Source: Adiantum capillus-veneris (Eukaryota; Streptophyta; Polypodiopsida; Polypodiales; Pteridaceae). From it: a stretch of 64,000 nucleotides of DNA. Under the pieces are notes generated by a model, which made no database searches, had not been told where the DNA came from, and was given only the letters and a program-made list of their open reading frames with translations. Position 1 is the first letter of the stretch. Each line of letters opens with the position of its first letter. Both the position numbers and the translations under genes were made by a program. The DNA lies in contig CM043968.1 in the NCBI GenBank assembly GCA_014529385.2, positions 6,688,501-6,752,500 of the forward strand. The letters run 5' to 3'. This document shows, piece by piece, positions 1 to 12,045 of this stretch.

Positions 1-591
1 ACCCATGGTAGTCACCCACAAGACAATATAACCATCAACTACATCATGCATAGTATTGACTAAATACCACGACAATATATACCTCTTGGTTTACCTAAAA
101 TATGTAGATGATAGAAGATTTGAGACCTTTTTTTGAGAACCAAGAAATAGTCATCATTTTTTTGTTTTGTTGAAATTGTGACTCATACGTGCCTTTCGGT
201 GGATTAGTTAGTCATGACTTCTGATGAAGATTTAGTAAAATCTAACAATTCATACTTGTGTAAAATGATGATTCTGTTTCCTTGTTGTTGTCTCAAACTA
301 CAAATAGTGTCTATGTCATCCCTGTTGTGTCAAACTACAGATAGTGTTAGGATTACCATATTTACCTGTGCCCTATAAGTAATCCATAAACTTATTTACC
401 TTGATGTACATCAGGAATCTTTAAGTACCTATAAATCCATACCATATTGCACACCTAATGTATCGAACACTGAATTAGCCAAAAATATTGGACCCCGAGT
501 TTCAAGGTGCACATGAGACGAACATAAAGATGAGACGCACAAGTTAGACAGGTTGGTACTAGATCTAGTCCAAGGGAGGGAGCAGCAAAAC
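1..591. other. No gene recognised; intron or 3' flank of the aldo-keto reductase
   Basis: Moderately AT-rich sequence. If the minus-strand aldo-keto reductase at 592-1146 is real, its next intron starts at 591 with GT, and later exons should lie here or outside the window. I see no further aldo-keto reductase exon (no DLYLIHWP-type motif) in this stretch. Confidence 0.4.
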
Positions 592-787
592 CTGAGGCTG
601 TTGCGCAGGGCAGGGAGTACCCCGTCCGGATAGGCATCCGAGCACCAAAGCTTGGATGTGACAAAAAAATCTTCTCGTTTCACTAGGCCAGCTTCCATAG
701 CCTCCTTCAAAGCCTCCCCAAACAAGCCTTCATTGTTGTAAATCTTAGCAGTGTCAAAATGCCTATATCCTACCTGCAGGGAGAAGG

Positions 788-872
<85 letters not shown>

Positions 873-983
873 GTGTGTGTGTGTGTGTGTGTGTATACTT
901 TTACGTGAGTGTTTGTCTGTGTAGAGACAGACTGTGTGTGTGTGTGTGTGTGTGTGTATACTTCTATGTGAGTGTTTGTCTGT

Positions 984-1031
<48 letters not shown>

Positions 1032-1146
1032 CACCTCTACAGCCGCCAGAGATAGCCACCTTCCTTCGGTTACGGGGTAAGGCTCCGTCGGAGCCGGTGC
1101 CGAGGCCTACTAAGGGCATGGAGGCTCCTGTGTTGAGAACAGCGTA
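592..1146 (-). pseudogene. Aldo-keto reductase gene fragment, exons 1 and 2
   Basis: Two exons of an NADPH-dependent aldo-keto reductase (AKR4-like plant group; reduces carbonyl substrates in the cytosol). Exon 2 is 773..592. It starts after a CTGCAG acceptor and reads [15 protein letters not shown], then [17 protein letters not shown], ending at CTCAG before a GT donor. It holds the Asp and Tyr of the family's catalytic tetrad (D in HFDTA, Y in KIYNN) and the Lys in TSKLW. Exon 1 lies upstream: [19 protein letters not shown] is encoded at about 1143..1087, and an Ala-Ala-Val-Glu segment ends at 1035 before a GT donor. That segment is in a different frame, and no ATG is in frame with AVLNTG, so exon 1 seems to carry small indels. 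Exons 3 onward are not seen. It could be a live gene with sequence errors, but a decayed copy is more likely. Confidence 0.7.
790..1029. repeat. Compound (CT)n-(GT)n-(GT)n-(GA)n microsatellite in intron 1
   Basis: (CT)n at 790-868 and (GA)n at 983-1029 flank two copies of a roughly 61-bp unit. Each unit is a (GT)n tract followed by TATACTT and GTGAGTGTTTGTCTGTGTAGAGA. The flanking CT and GA tracts are complementary and could fold back. The block sits between the two aldo-keto reductase exons. Confidence 0.9.
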
Positions 1147-1249
1147 ACTCCGCCATTCTGACGAGCTGAAAGGCCATAGCTAAAGCTCTACATATATGCC
1201 GACTGGACTGTCTCTGCACAGACGGGTGTGCTGTCGTAAGCAGAGAGGG
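1147..1249. other. 5' flank of aldo-keto reductase exon 1
   Basis: On the minus strand an ATG at about 1178 opens a short frame (MAFQLVRMAEL) that is not in frame with the AVLNTG motif. No clear TATA box was identified. Confidence 0.3.
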
Positions 1250-1742
1250 CACGGGCTATTTAAAATTTGGAAAAATTACCAAAATACCCCTCTAATTTGT
1301 GGAAATTCCCAAAATACCCCTCAAATTTCAAAAATTCCTAAACTACCCATGATATTTTGTCATAAATTCCCAAAATACCCTTCAAATTTTCCAAAATGCC
1401 TGCCACAGGTTTTGAGATTAAATTTCTCTAAAGACAAAAATTTGTAGCTTTCCATAAGAAGAGTATTATTTTATCAATACAAGATGCTAAAACTAGAATT
1501 TGAGTTCGTTATGTAGGCTTTGAGGATGGATTGCTTCATTGTTTTTAATAATCACCCTTTTTTGCGAGGTAATTTGTGACAAATTACATGCTATGCACTC
1601 AAAAATGGATCTCGATTATGAAAAAAGAATAAAGATTAGAAAATCTTGAACAATCTAACCAAAATAGATACAAGGGTATTTTGAGAATTTCCACAAATTA
1701 GAGGGGTATTTTGGTAATTTTCCCTTAAAAATTTTACCCACG
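1250..1742. mobile_element. MITE-like element with terminal inverted repeats
   Basis: The segment at 1268-1318 (AAATTTGGAAAAATTACC, then AAAATACCCCTCTAATTTGT) recurs in reverse complement at 1674-1735. The arms are about 50-70 bp and nearly identical over the core, enclosing roughly 350 bp of AT-rich non-coding DNA. The left arm also repeats the motif CAAAATACCCCTCAAATTT internally. The short length, inverted ends and lack of coding potential suggest a non-autonomous DNA transposon. I could not define a target-site duplication, so the exact ends are approximate. Confidence 0.55.
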
Positions 1743-3175
1743 CAAATGGCAAATCCGTGTGCGGGCTTACGGGAAAAGCAATGTTGCCTAGGGTAGAGGG
1801 GCCCATAGCGAGAGTTTCCATAAACCCCAAAATAGGGCATTTTTACAACCAGGCGATCTCTCTCACATAAGAACAAACAATCAACCCCTTATAGGCTCCC
1901 AAGTAGAGCTCACTTACATGAACACTCGTTCTCCAACTGGTCCACGATCACCTTTAGGCTGGAATGCATCCATGACACATAAAGGCCACATCCTGCTCTC
2001 CTAGTGCCCAACCCTATCCTTCATTACCACAAATACCTGCACAATACCCGAATCTCGGTAAAATCAAGTAGAATTTGAAGTAAACATTAGACAAATATAT
2101 AGAAATTCAGAATTAAATCATAACCACACATGCAACTCTAACTCACATTGTCAACATCTCTCAACAAGCAATCAATGAAGTAAAATCTAGATCCAACGTG
2201 TATCGAATCCCTCTCTCATGGTTCCAATGTCAATCAATTAAAATGCATCAACGTACAGCAAACGTGAGAAGCTCACACCACAAGTACAGACTCAAATTGT
2301 GCTACACAGCCAGAACCATTCAAACAAGAGAGCACATCATAGATCTATCTCCTTCAACACTCCTACACTTCCCTCCCTCCAAAACAATCACCCTACTCTC
2401 ATAGCCAAACCATTCTCAACAAGTGCAAATACCACCTGCACATCAATCCCCTTGCATGCACATGCATGCTGCAAGACCAAACAAACCACATCACGTGCAA
2501 AGATCATCAGTACATCAATCCCTCTGCATGAACACTTCACTCCTGATCTGCAAGAAACTTCATTCTCAACCAATTACTCCATCAAAAACAGTTCAATAGT
2601 CATGCTCTACATTCTCAAATGGCTAACGCTCCTTATGGGTACAAGGCATAATAGAGAGGCACCTCAACTTGAAGGTTTGCTTTGCACATCATTGTTACTT
2701 CACAAGAATGGTGGCCATGTATGCTGTTGCAGAAGGGTACATGTGATGCCCGTCTTCCTTTGCAAAATTCCATGCAAGAAATCGCCTTTTATCATCAACA
2801 CACCATCAACCCAAATACAAAAGGAGGAGAGCCCTAATCCAAAACCGACACCAAAGAGAAAATTTCTACTCAAGGAATCTCTTACCTACTTGGAGATAAT
2901 CAAGGAGATGAAGAAGAAGATGGAGATGGAGCAAGAGCACTCTTCAATTGCACAAATGAGAGAATGAGTGATTTTTAGGTTTAGGTGAATTTTATATGAG
3001 CTCGCCCATTCACACTTGGGCACCCATGCTTAGCCAACTAACCATTGAATGTTCCAATTAGAGTGCACCTCTCATCGGTGATCACTCTTATCCTTTTCCT
3101 ATTGGACCGACAAGCCCGGCCCATGACTACTAGAAGTGGACGCCGGTGGTTAACAACCACGTGTATATGGTAACA
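1743..3175. other. Unassigned; right part probably a copia LTR; one unrecognised ORF
   Basis: On the minus strand a purine run (GGGGGG) at 3183-3178 precedes TGTTACC at 3175, which looks like the polypurine tract and LTR start of the copia remnant to the right; the far LTR end was not found. A plus-strand open frame at 2299-2967 (222 codons) resembles no family I know. It has a Lys/Glu-rich end (KEMKKKMEMEQEH) and is probably chance coding within the LTR. Confidence 0.4.
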
Positions 3176-4344
3176 AACCCCCCTTGAGTGATGCGGTGAA
3201 TGAGAGCTGGCACATATAGTAAAGGGAAGTTCCATGCCTTAAGGACATGATCAATCCACAAAGGGGAGTAAGCCCAAAGCTTTGTGAAAAGATTCAAACT
3301 TCTCATGAGACAATGCCTTTGTGAAAAGGTCTGCAAGCTTGTCCTGTGTTGGTACATAAGCCAAGCTGATATCTCAAGTTGAGAGCCTCTCCCTGACATA
3401 GTGGTAATGCACCTCAATGTGCTTTGTGCAAGCATGAAAAAATGGGTTCATTGCAACTATCAATTTAGATAGTGGTGGTTGTGTCCTGTCCAACACCCAA
3501 ATCAGCCATAAGGCGTCTAGGCCATACACACTCAATCGTAGCTATAAAGATTGCCATGTACTTAGCCTCACAAGTAGAAGTGGCCAGAGTAGGTTGCTTC
3601 TTGATCAACCATGATATACATGAACTGCCAAGCATGAAACAAAAACCACTTGTGGATGCTCACGTGTCAAAACAACCAGCCCAATTTGAGCCCAAAAAAG
3701 CATGTAATTTTGGCGGCAATTATCCCCCCTTGGGATAAAACAAGCCAACATGTAAAGTACCACTCAAGTAGTGCAAATCCTCTTGACAACCTGTCAATTC
3801 TTAGACCCTGGGCTATGCATAAATCTGATGACCTATGAGACTGCAAACTAAATATCTGGCCTTGTGTTGCATACAAAATGAAGCATTTAATAGCAGTTTA
3901 GTAAAGACTGACATCTGCAGGATCACCAGGATCATGAAGACTCAATTTCAAACCTATTTCCATGGAGTGGCAATAGGTTTGCAATCCTCAAGTCCAAACT
4001 TGCATAGCAATGTCTCTATGTAACTTTTTTGACACAAGGCGATACCACCATCACACTGCTTAAACTATATACCCAAGTAATGGTGCAACAGCCCCAAATC
4101 TTTCATCTTGAAAGTAGCATTCAAATTAGCCTTAAGTTCAGCAATATGTCTCTCATTTGGTCCAGTGATCAGCAAATCATCCACATAAAGAACCACAGTG
4201 AGAAGTACATCACCCTCACGCTTCACATACAATGTGCATTTTGTTGGATTGTTACCTCATTTGACCAAATGAGTGTCAACTTTCTCATACCAAGCACAAG
4301 GAGATTGCTTCAATCCATATAAAGCTTTCTTACATATAAGACCT
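3176..4344 (-). pseudogene. Ty1/copia pol remnant (RT end, RNase H)
   Basis: Decayed 3' half of a copia polyprotein on the minus strand. In order it shows KKALYGLKQSPCAW (about 4330..4290) and the RT catalytic box TVVLYVDDLLITG (about 4200..4160). RNase H follows with ATSTCEAKYMAIFIA (about 3585..3540), then the C-terminal region with KHIEVHYHYVRER, a TAG-class stop, DISLAYVPTQDKLADLFTKAL and KFESFHKALGL ending near 3255. Pieces lie in different frames and are interrupted by stops. The element is cut at 4345, where gypsy LTR-like sequence begins. The purine tract and LTR start downstream (3183..3175) fit a copia 3' end. Confidence 0.85.
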
Positions 4345-4492
4345 AGGGTAGCTAGACCTTGAGATCCTCCTCCCAACCTCCCATTATAAAGGCAGGCTCC
4401 TAGCCTCTTGCCCTAGATGGATCCCCTTTCCACATTGACTAGCCTGGCCCCTGGCCGTAGTCCGTGACTCCCTGGCCTTGCCCTTGTCGACA
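4345..4492 (-). repeat. Partial gypsy LTR (3' LTR start)
   Basis: On the minus strand a polypurine tract (AAGGGGGGA, about 4502..4494) is followed by TGTCGACA at 4492, the expected LTR start downstream of the integrase-chromodomain remnant. About 150 bp of LTR-like sequence runs to the junction with the copia fragment. The far end was not resolved. Confidence 0.45.
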
Positions 4493-4499
4493 TTAGTCC

Positions 4500-6007
4500 C
4501 CCCTTAAGGAAGAGTTTTCATCCTCAAAAACAAAAGTGGGAAACTTCTTCTTAAGAGCACTAATGTTTTCCCAAGTGGCACATTCTTCAGGTCGATCTTT
4601 CCACTTGATTAAAGCTTGTGGACGTACATGATGACGCGTACGTAAATCATGATAGCAAGAATTTGTTCAGGTTCATGGGGTGGGGTAGAAGGTTCAACAA
4701 AATTGACCAGAATCTATTGGTCAATGACATTGCCGTCCCCATGTAGTCGCTTACATAAACGGCTTACATGAAACACCGGATGGACACGAGAGTGTGTGGG
4801 TAATAATAATTTGTAGGCACAATCACCAACTCACTTGAGGATTTTGAAAGGCCCACAATATCTTGGAGATATTTTAGGTGTTGGCCCAGTTTTCAAAATT
4901 TCTGAATGCTTTGGCACACGTAAAAATACTTCCTCTCCTTCTTCAAAGGTAACTTGTCGACGTTTCTCATCAGTGTACTTCTTATACCGATCTTGTGATT
5001 TTCAGACATTCCGATGAGCGAGTTTCAGCATATCCATATGGTCTTGGAGAAAATCCTTAACGTGTTGGAGTTTTACGGTTGCCAATCCTACCGTAATGGT
5101 GGGTGACCTAGGTTGAAAACCATACATGAGCATGAAAGGACTAAATCCAGTCGTGACATGCTTAGCACTGTTGTAAGTGAACTCAAGAAGAGGTAGATAT
5201 TCTTCCCAGTCTGTTTGTTTCTTGCTAACATATACGTGTAGCATATCCTCTAGTACTTGGTTAACTCGTTCAGTCTGACCATTCGTTTCTAGATGATCGG
5301 TTGTACTGAGGTTGAGTTGTGTACCCAATCCTTTAAACACAACCCTCCAAAAATGACTGTTAAACTTGGGATCACGATCACTCACAATGTTACTTGGCAA
5401 GCCATACAACCTGTATACATTGTCCACAAATAACTTGGCTAATTTTGGAGTCTTAATCATTGATCTGGTTGGAATAAACTTACATAGTTTAGTCAACCGG
5501 TCTACGATCACCCATACTGAGTCATGACCTCGTACAATGGTTGGTAAACCCACAATAAAATCCATAGAGATACTTTCCCATTTCCCATTGGGAATCTCTA
5601 AAGGATGTAAGAGTCCTCCTGCCTTCAGGTGTTCTGCTTTGTTAACTTGACATTTTTCGCAGTGCAAGACATAATCTTGAACAAAGCCATGTAAACCTGG
5701 CTAGTAAAACTGTCATTGTATGAGATCATAAGTCTTTTTAATACCCGAATGCCCTGCACTTGGACTGTCATTACATTCATAAATAATTTGGCACTAAATG
5801 TCAATGTCCATCGGTACACAAACTCTCCCCTTTTGGAGTAGGTACCCATTGTTGATGGTAAAATTCTACCATCGCTGTAGTTCATCACTCGACAGAGGAG
5901 AACTATGTGTGGAGACGATACACTACCAGGATTGGAGTGAGAAGGATCCCTCATTTGCACATGGATCCACACTTTGGAATATGCATCATCATGCTCATAT
6001 TTCCCTT
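4500..6007 (-). pseudogene. Ty3/gypsy integrase-chromodomain remnant
   Basis: Minus-strand 3' end of a gypsy pol gene. The best open stretch is 5667..5002. It begins at the integrase zinc-finger end (LHCEKCQVNK), then the catalytic core with all three acidic positions: Asp in SISMDFIVGLP, Asp in IVSDRDPKFN and Glu in VNQVLEDML. The usual AYHPQTDGQ motif is degraded to TDHLETNGQ. Downstream (about 5001..4560), in a shifted frame, come a GPY/F-type segment (SPRYCGPFKILKRVG) and RVHPVFHVSRL, as in chromodomain gypsy elements. Upstream (6044..5670) only frameshifted RNase H and zinc-finger traces remain. Reverse transcriptase and gag are absent. The element is cut by the inverted duplication boundary near 6008. 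Confidence 0.85.
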
Positions 6008-6341
6008 GAACATGAATGCCAATTGTTGCCTCGTTTGGATCCAATGCTCACCTAGATCTAATCTTTGGGCTTTCCCCACCCCTATCTTTCCTCTTCTTCA
6101 ACCCCAAATGCCAAGTGCGTTGCAAGCATGCCCTCTACACTGAGCAAAAGATTAGGCTTGCAATCTCGCGAAAGAGATTTGCTTAAAATGTATGGATCGG
6201 ATCCCTCCACGTGCAGAAATCGCCAACTATGAAAATTTCCATGCTAGGAATTTGTCTATCAATTGACGTGGAGAAGTTGAAGGTCGCGACTCGCAGAGTG
6301 AGACAACAACTTCTCGTATCCATTGTCTTCTACCTATAAAG

Positions 6342-6343
<2 letters not shown>

Positions 6344-6395
<52 letters not shown>

Positions 6396-6398
6396 GAG
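6344..6398. repeat. (AG)n microsatellite
   Basis: About 55 bp of AG dinucleotides with one interrupting C. The right arm has a much longer compound CT/C tract at the matching position (24473-24651). Confidence 0.95.
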
Positions 6399-6640
6399 AG
6401 AGAGGACGTGGATGGTGCTGCCACATGGTGCTGAGGTACTGCAAGGTGCAATTGTCCATGTGGCGGTGCATGATATATGAAGGCCATAATATGGGTATCC
6501 TCCCCACAACTGCATTGCGGGAGGACGGTGTGGTGCTGGGCTCTACTCCACCTCCTTCCTCGCTTCCAAATGACCTTGGATATAACTTGTATATTCATTG
6601 TTGTCTCCTACATTACATGTATATATCATATTGAACTGAT

Positions 6641-6764
<124 letters not shown>

Positions 6765-7097
6765 ACCAGTTTTCTAGATCAAAAATTATAGAGGCAAGAT
6801 AGACTAAATCCAAAATCTTTTCATGTAAAATTCCTCTCAAACTTTTGTAGGTATCCTCATATAAACTACTAATTAAGGAAATTGCATAAACTGGGTTTTT
6901 TCAATCATTAAGGCTCCAAATTGAAACCCGAATCACACCAGTGAGAAGACACGATGCTAAATAAGTCTACAATAATTATTTGCATAGACTTGCTCTTTGA
7001 ACAAGTGATGAAAAAAAACATAAGGCCTGTGTAACCTTTGCACACTTCATTCTGCAAAAAAGGAAAGAGTGCACTACCACACCTTATTTTGCAGGGC

Positions 7098-7099
<2 letters not shown>

Positions 7100-7133
<34 letters not shown>
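7100..7133. repeat. (AG)n microsatellite
   Basis: About 34 bp of AG repeats; the counterpart in the right arm is (CT)n at 23801-23839. Confidence 0.95.
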
Positions 7134-7135
<2 letters not shown>

Positions 7136-9041
7136 CCTTCACATCTTTAAATTGTCAATCTCCCACTTAAAAACGAGGCGCTGGTTGCGAAGCTATTTTG
7201 GTGCCTCACTTCAGTCCAAAAGATAAAGCAATACTATGGCTTTGCTCTTTGGGCATGCCAAAAAACACAACACAAATGCAAAGCTTAATCCATTCATTTT
7301 CACAATGTATATAAGGGAGGACTAGAGTGGTAAGAAGGACCAAGTAGAATTCTCTTAAAAAGTGTTCTTTATGTTGTACAGATGTGTTTATGTCATTATG
7401 AAAATTGACATGATAAAGGTTTTATCAGAAATGTTAGCAACCACACTACGATATTCATGAAGTTACTACTTAAGCGAAGCCAAATATTGATTATACCATC
7501 ATAGTATTCTTGTTATATTTATCTCACATGGATGTAGAATGGACATGAAGTCATAATTTTGGTGCAATTGTTGATGAAGCTAGTAACATTGAAAGACTCT
7601 TAAGACCTTTCAATCAAAATGGCGTTCTTCATCTCATCACTAGAAATGGTGTCCAAGACCAAATTGATGAGGCACTTTGTTGTGATCCCAAGAGTGGGAC
7701 AAGTATCTTCTTCTCGAGGAGTTTACTAAAGACAACACAACTCCTCGTATGCAGAAGAAGATAAGTTTGAACATCATAGGAACAATCCCATAATTTGTTT
7801 TTCTTTTGGAAAAACAAATTAGTATCTTACCCATACAGTACCCCACAATGTTTGTGAATAGAGGCTATAGTACTAACAAGAAAGAAGTACTATGATATGA
7901 TACATTAGACCTGTGCGCCAAGAGCTTGGCCATAGATTAAGGCTCATCAAATATAAGAGTTGATGTATCAAAACTGTAAGGGTTAAAACCTGGCAAAATA
8001 AGGTAGGAAAAAACTCTTCTAAAGAGAGCAAAAAGCTCCCTAGTCAACTACCAATAGAGAAGAGAGAAACAACCCAGCAACCTCTGAAAATTTGGCACTT
8101 CGAAGCCCTTGAACAGGTATCTCCAATGGCAATAGCAAGTAGACTATGCGTCATCCTTGTAGATGTCACATTTGCATCAAAATCAATTGCTCCATGGATG
8201 CACTCTTTGAGCATATTGCACTTTCATTCCATAGAGGTCCAAACATAAAGTTTTTCCCAACCTTTCACTCCCTTCCCAATATTGTTTCATAATTCATTCT
8301 ACTCACACAGTCTCACGTTGTTGGGAAGAATGGAAATCCCCAATGGCCTTCATTGGATGGGGAGTAAACTCTTAGCGATGAATAGTGGGCATGCGTACAT
8401 CCCTTCAGATATCACTCTAAAGCTGATGATGTATGCATTAATATGTTAAGTCTCCAATGTGCAAGGCTGATAGCAAACCGGACATATGCTGGTGAGTCAC
8501 GCCATCTGCACGGGCCCAAGACCAGATGGCTATCACCCAAGTATATGAAGCCTGAAGGTGAAAGAGTACCCTCTTCTCCGTCAAAACCACCACAATGGAG
8601 CCATCACACATTCATCCCCATAATATATAGCCTCGTGCAAGGGACTAAATGAATGGTTTGCGTGCTTGCTGCCCACCATGAAAAGCGTTTCACCGTGTTT
8701 TGAGAGCAAAATGTTTCGAGCATTGAAATGTTTCGCTCCATCAGGTGAGACCCACGCCATTTCAATCACAAGATATTCTCATCCTTTCTACTCTTTCTAC
8801 TCTTAAGGCTTCCCGAATCCATCTATGCATGTTTCAGTATCATGTTTCATTGTGCTTTGTCATAAGGCTGAAATGTTTCATTTTCGATCAACACCTCTGG
8901 AGTGTGAACTCTTATCATAAGACTAGAACCATTCACAGTGGAGCAACATGTTTTGTGGGTGAAACTCTTCGGCCTTGAAATGTTCGGCGGTGAAACTGCT
9001 ACGATGGACATGAGGGATCCCAAGGTTTTAGTTTTCTTACA
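7134..9041. other. Non-coding part of left arm, 3' flank of PPR copy
   Basis: No recognisable gene. The sequence is shared with 21966-23800 of the right arm and moved with the PPR gene when the segment was duplicated. Near the PPR stop (8690-9000) the short phrase AAATGTTTC/GAAACATTT recurs several times in both orientations, giving local imperfect palindromes. Confidence 0.6.
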
Positions 9042-10008
9042 TCAAACTACCACCTCAAGCATCTTCCATCCTTCATTGTCCATTCTCAGGGCCTGAATAC
9101 TTTTAGCATCATTGTGCATGCCAAAAACTGCGTAAAGATCCGCCATCAGGAGATAAGTTGCAGTATTCTCTCTATCGAACTGTATTGCATGCTCAAATGC
9201 CCATCTCCCCACATTCACATCTCCCCGTTTTCGACAAGCACCCAGAAGGATTGACAAGACCTCCAGATTATCTGAAAATGGCATCTCCTGAATCACTCCC
9301 ACTGCCTTGTCAATGTGTCCAGAACGCCCGAAAAGACCGACCATGCAAGCGTAGTGCTCCAGGTCCGGCTTGATGCCATACTTCTTACTCAGAAGTGTAA
9401 AATAGAAGTGGCCATCATGTACTCGTCCAGAGTGACTACAAGCATTAAGAAACTAGAAAATACGACTGCATCCGGAAAGAAGCCCTCCTGCTGCATTTGT
9501 TTGAGACAAGTCACATCTTGTTCACACTGGCCTTGTTGAGCAAATCCCATAATTAAGGCCGACCAAGTGCTAATATCTCGTAACGGAAGCTCATCTAGCA
9601 CTTTCTATGCTTGTGCAAGAGCACCACACTTGGCATACATATCCACTAAAGCAGTGTCAAGAAGAAAATTGCTTCCCAACAAAACTTGTCTAACAATCTC
9701 ATCATGAATTTACTTCCCCTTTGCAACCACTCCTAAAGCACCACATGCCTTTAAGATGGAAGTAAAGGTTCGTTGGGAGAAAGTCCCCCGCCTTGCATCT
9801 GTTCAAAAGTTTTCAATGCTTTCTCCCCCTGTCCCTATTGAGCATATCCTTCTATAGGTGCTGACCAAGACGTGACATCCCAATGACGAAGATTCTCAAA
9901 GGCTTGTTGTGCTTTAACAAGGACTCCACACTTGGTGTACATGTCCACCAAGGCAATACCAAGCACAAAATCATTGGCCAACAATCCTTGTCTCAAAATC
10001 TCATTATG
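9042..10008 (-). pseudogene. PPR gene, left copy, 3' part (inactivated)
   Basis: C-terminal half of a PLS-class pentatricopeptide-repeat gene, a family that binds organelle RNA and often guides C/U editing. Intact stretches include MVGLFGRSGHIDKAVGVIQ and the E-type motifs LSILLGACRKRGDVNVGRW and ATYLLMADLYAVFGMHNDAK at 9344..9042. Disabling changes relative to the right copy are a TAG at 9605-9607 (CAG in the other copy), a TAA at 9710-9712 (CAA), a TAG at 9835-9837 (CAG), a 4-bp deletion near 9765 and a 1-bp loss near 9450. The frame ends shortly after the E2 motif with no DYW domain. At 10008 the gene is split by a gypsy element and resumes at 18918. Confidence 0.93.
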
Positions 10009-11031
10009 TGTAATGGAATTTGCCTATTCAATTTGAGAGTAGCGGAATTTAATGAGAGTACTTTCAAGAAATGATTTTGTGAGCATAGCGGGTAGACATA
10101 ATTGAAGATAGCAGTATAATCATAGCAATTAGTTAACTTGGCATAGACAATACTTTTGCAAGAGAGAGAATTTAGAGAACATGACAACATTTGAGGACCG
10201 GATTTATGTGGAGCCGGTCCCCCCTCCAATAGGCATTTGTATTATGATTTCTCCCATAAAGAGAGACTTGTTACAATACATTCTTTGTGTTCCTTGTGAC
10301 CTAGGTGAAGCAATGAAGATGGAAAGCTTCATGCATCACCATCATAGCATAACCTAAACTTGAAGAAAGCTTTAACTATTCCAAGCCTCAGTCCCAAGAC
10401 CTCAAACACCTTCAAAGGTGGAGAGAGCTAGCAGGGAATGAGGGTAGGGAAGAGGAAGAATAAACATTTCATACGAGAAAGAGCTAGTTCCTCACTTATC
10501 ATAACTCTTGTGCTAGCATACATAATAGCATAGTAATGAAGAAGAAATAGATGGCAAGCTCAAGCATTGAAGCATGGCTCTTGGATGGATTTGCACTCCA
10601 TAGCCAAGAGTGTTGGTGTAGGCTCTCAACCTCTACTTGCTTGGAGAAAGAGAGGGAGCTCTTGCACTTTGCATAGTACACAATGAGAGTGTTTGTGAGT
10701 GTGTGTGGGTGAGTATACCCCCTAAGCACCCCCCTAGCTTGCTTGGGTCGACCCCCCCTTGTAGCTCATGCTTGAAGCTCATTGGACCCCTCCAGGCCTA
10801 GCCAATCACAAGCAGGAGCCATTACAAGCAACATGGGTAGCCTTGGGACAAGTGTCCCCCTTTCCCCTTTGAGAGAGAGGACTTGATAAATGCAAAATCA
10901 ATTAATTGAATATCCTAAATTATCATTGGACCCCTTGGGTGGCCAACCAATAGGCTTCAGGAACACCATGAGGGCAACATGGGGAGGAACTTGACAAGTG
11001 TCCTTGCTGCCTCTTCAAGCTGGGGCTTCCC

Positions 11032-11108
<77 letters not shown>

Positions 11109-11684
11109 CTCTCTCATCCCCCCCCCCCCCTTGTAGGCTCGCCCCCCTCCTTGTAGGGATATTTTTGACTTTGGATGAGCAAGCCCCTTAGTCATCAAGC
11201 ATGACTAAGCACTTGAAGTAGGAGGTCTTCCCACAAGCATCTCAGGCAAGCTTCTCAAGGCACCTCAAGCACCTTAATCATGCACCAAGTCAAGCACCTC
11301 AAGCATGGAGCCAGTCAAGCACCTCAAGCATCTTAATCAAGCACCTCAAGTAGGACAAGCACCTCAAGCACGACAAGAACCTCGAGCTTGGGCCGGGTTC
11401 CCACCTCAAGCTCAGCCCTAGCTTACCTAAGGTCAAAGGATTTTTACACACATTATTGGAGGTCTTCAATGAAGCTAACTCTAAGGTCTTATGCTCCATT
11501 GGTTAGCCTTGCTCTTGATAGACCATCTCCCATTTGGACCCCTTTACTATTGGCCCCGTGTTGAGATAGATCTATAAGCACATATCTATATCTTAACACT
11601 TGTTCCCATTTATTCTCCCATATTAAGTGATCAATTTAATATGAGAAAATCATTTGGGTTGGTTAGATATTAGATTTTATGACA
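10009..11684 (-). repeat. 3' LTR of the gypsy element
   Basis: Direct repeat of 17250-18912. It contains a (TG)37 tract at 11034-11107, a short C-run at 11120-11130 and, at 11224-11400, a minisatellite of the phrase CAAGCACCTCAAG. The sister LTR has only about 12 TG units, a C-run of about 32, and one extra 15-bp minisatellite unit. Confidence 0.97.
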
Positions 11685-11703
11685 TTACCTCTCTCTTGAA
11701 ATC
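11685..11703 (-). promoter_or_regulatory. Polypurine tract and flank
   Basis: On the minus strand GATTTCAAGAGAGAGGTAA lies directly before the LTR start TGTCATAA. This is the position and composition expected for the primer of plus-strand DNA synthesis. Confidence 0.7.
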
Positions 11704-12045
11704 ATAGTCGTCCTCGACTATGAGGTAGAAGAAATAAAGCCTTAGTCATTAGTCAATCGTACTTAGCGGGTAGAGGATCCCTTTTTTTACCCTACGACAT
11801 CTTTCCAAGATGGATGACTAATCCATTTGGTGCTTGGGAGACATAGCTGCCGCAAGCATGTCTGCTCTTTAGTCCATTTCATTCTCCCAAAGTAGAGTGA
11901 CAAATTCTACTTGGTGTTTGAGAGACGTCGTCATCACAAACATGATTCTAAGCATGCATACTAGTTAAATTTGTGCACAATTAAAAAGAGGATTAGTCTT
12001 ATAAGACAAAAACATGAGTCATTTAAAAGAAATTTGTACATTTGC

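Noticed and set aside
429-1034. A 201-codon minus-strand frame with long Ser-Leu and Arg-Glu runs
   Set aside because: The runs are the translated (CT)n/(GA)n microsatellite of an intron. Only the 592-773 part is a real exon.
2299-2967. A 222-codon plus-strand frame
   Set aside because: No family resemblance; it lies next to a copia 3' junction and is probably chance coding in LTR-like DNA. Mentioned only within an unassigned region.
10923-11198. Thr-His and Cys-Val rich frames in the LTR
   Set aside because: Translation of the (TG)n tract.
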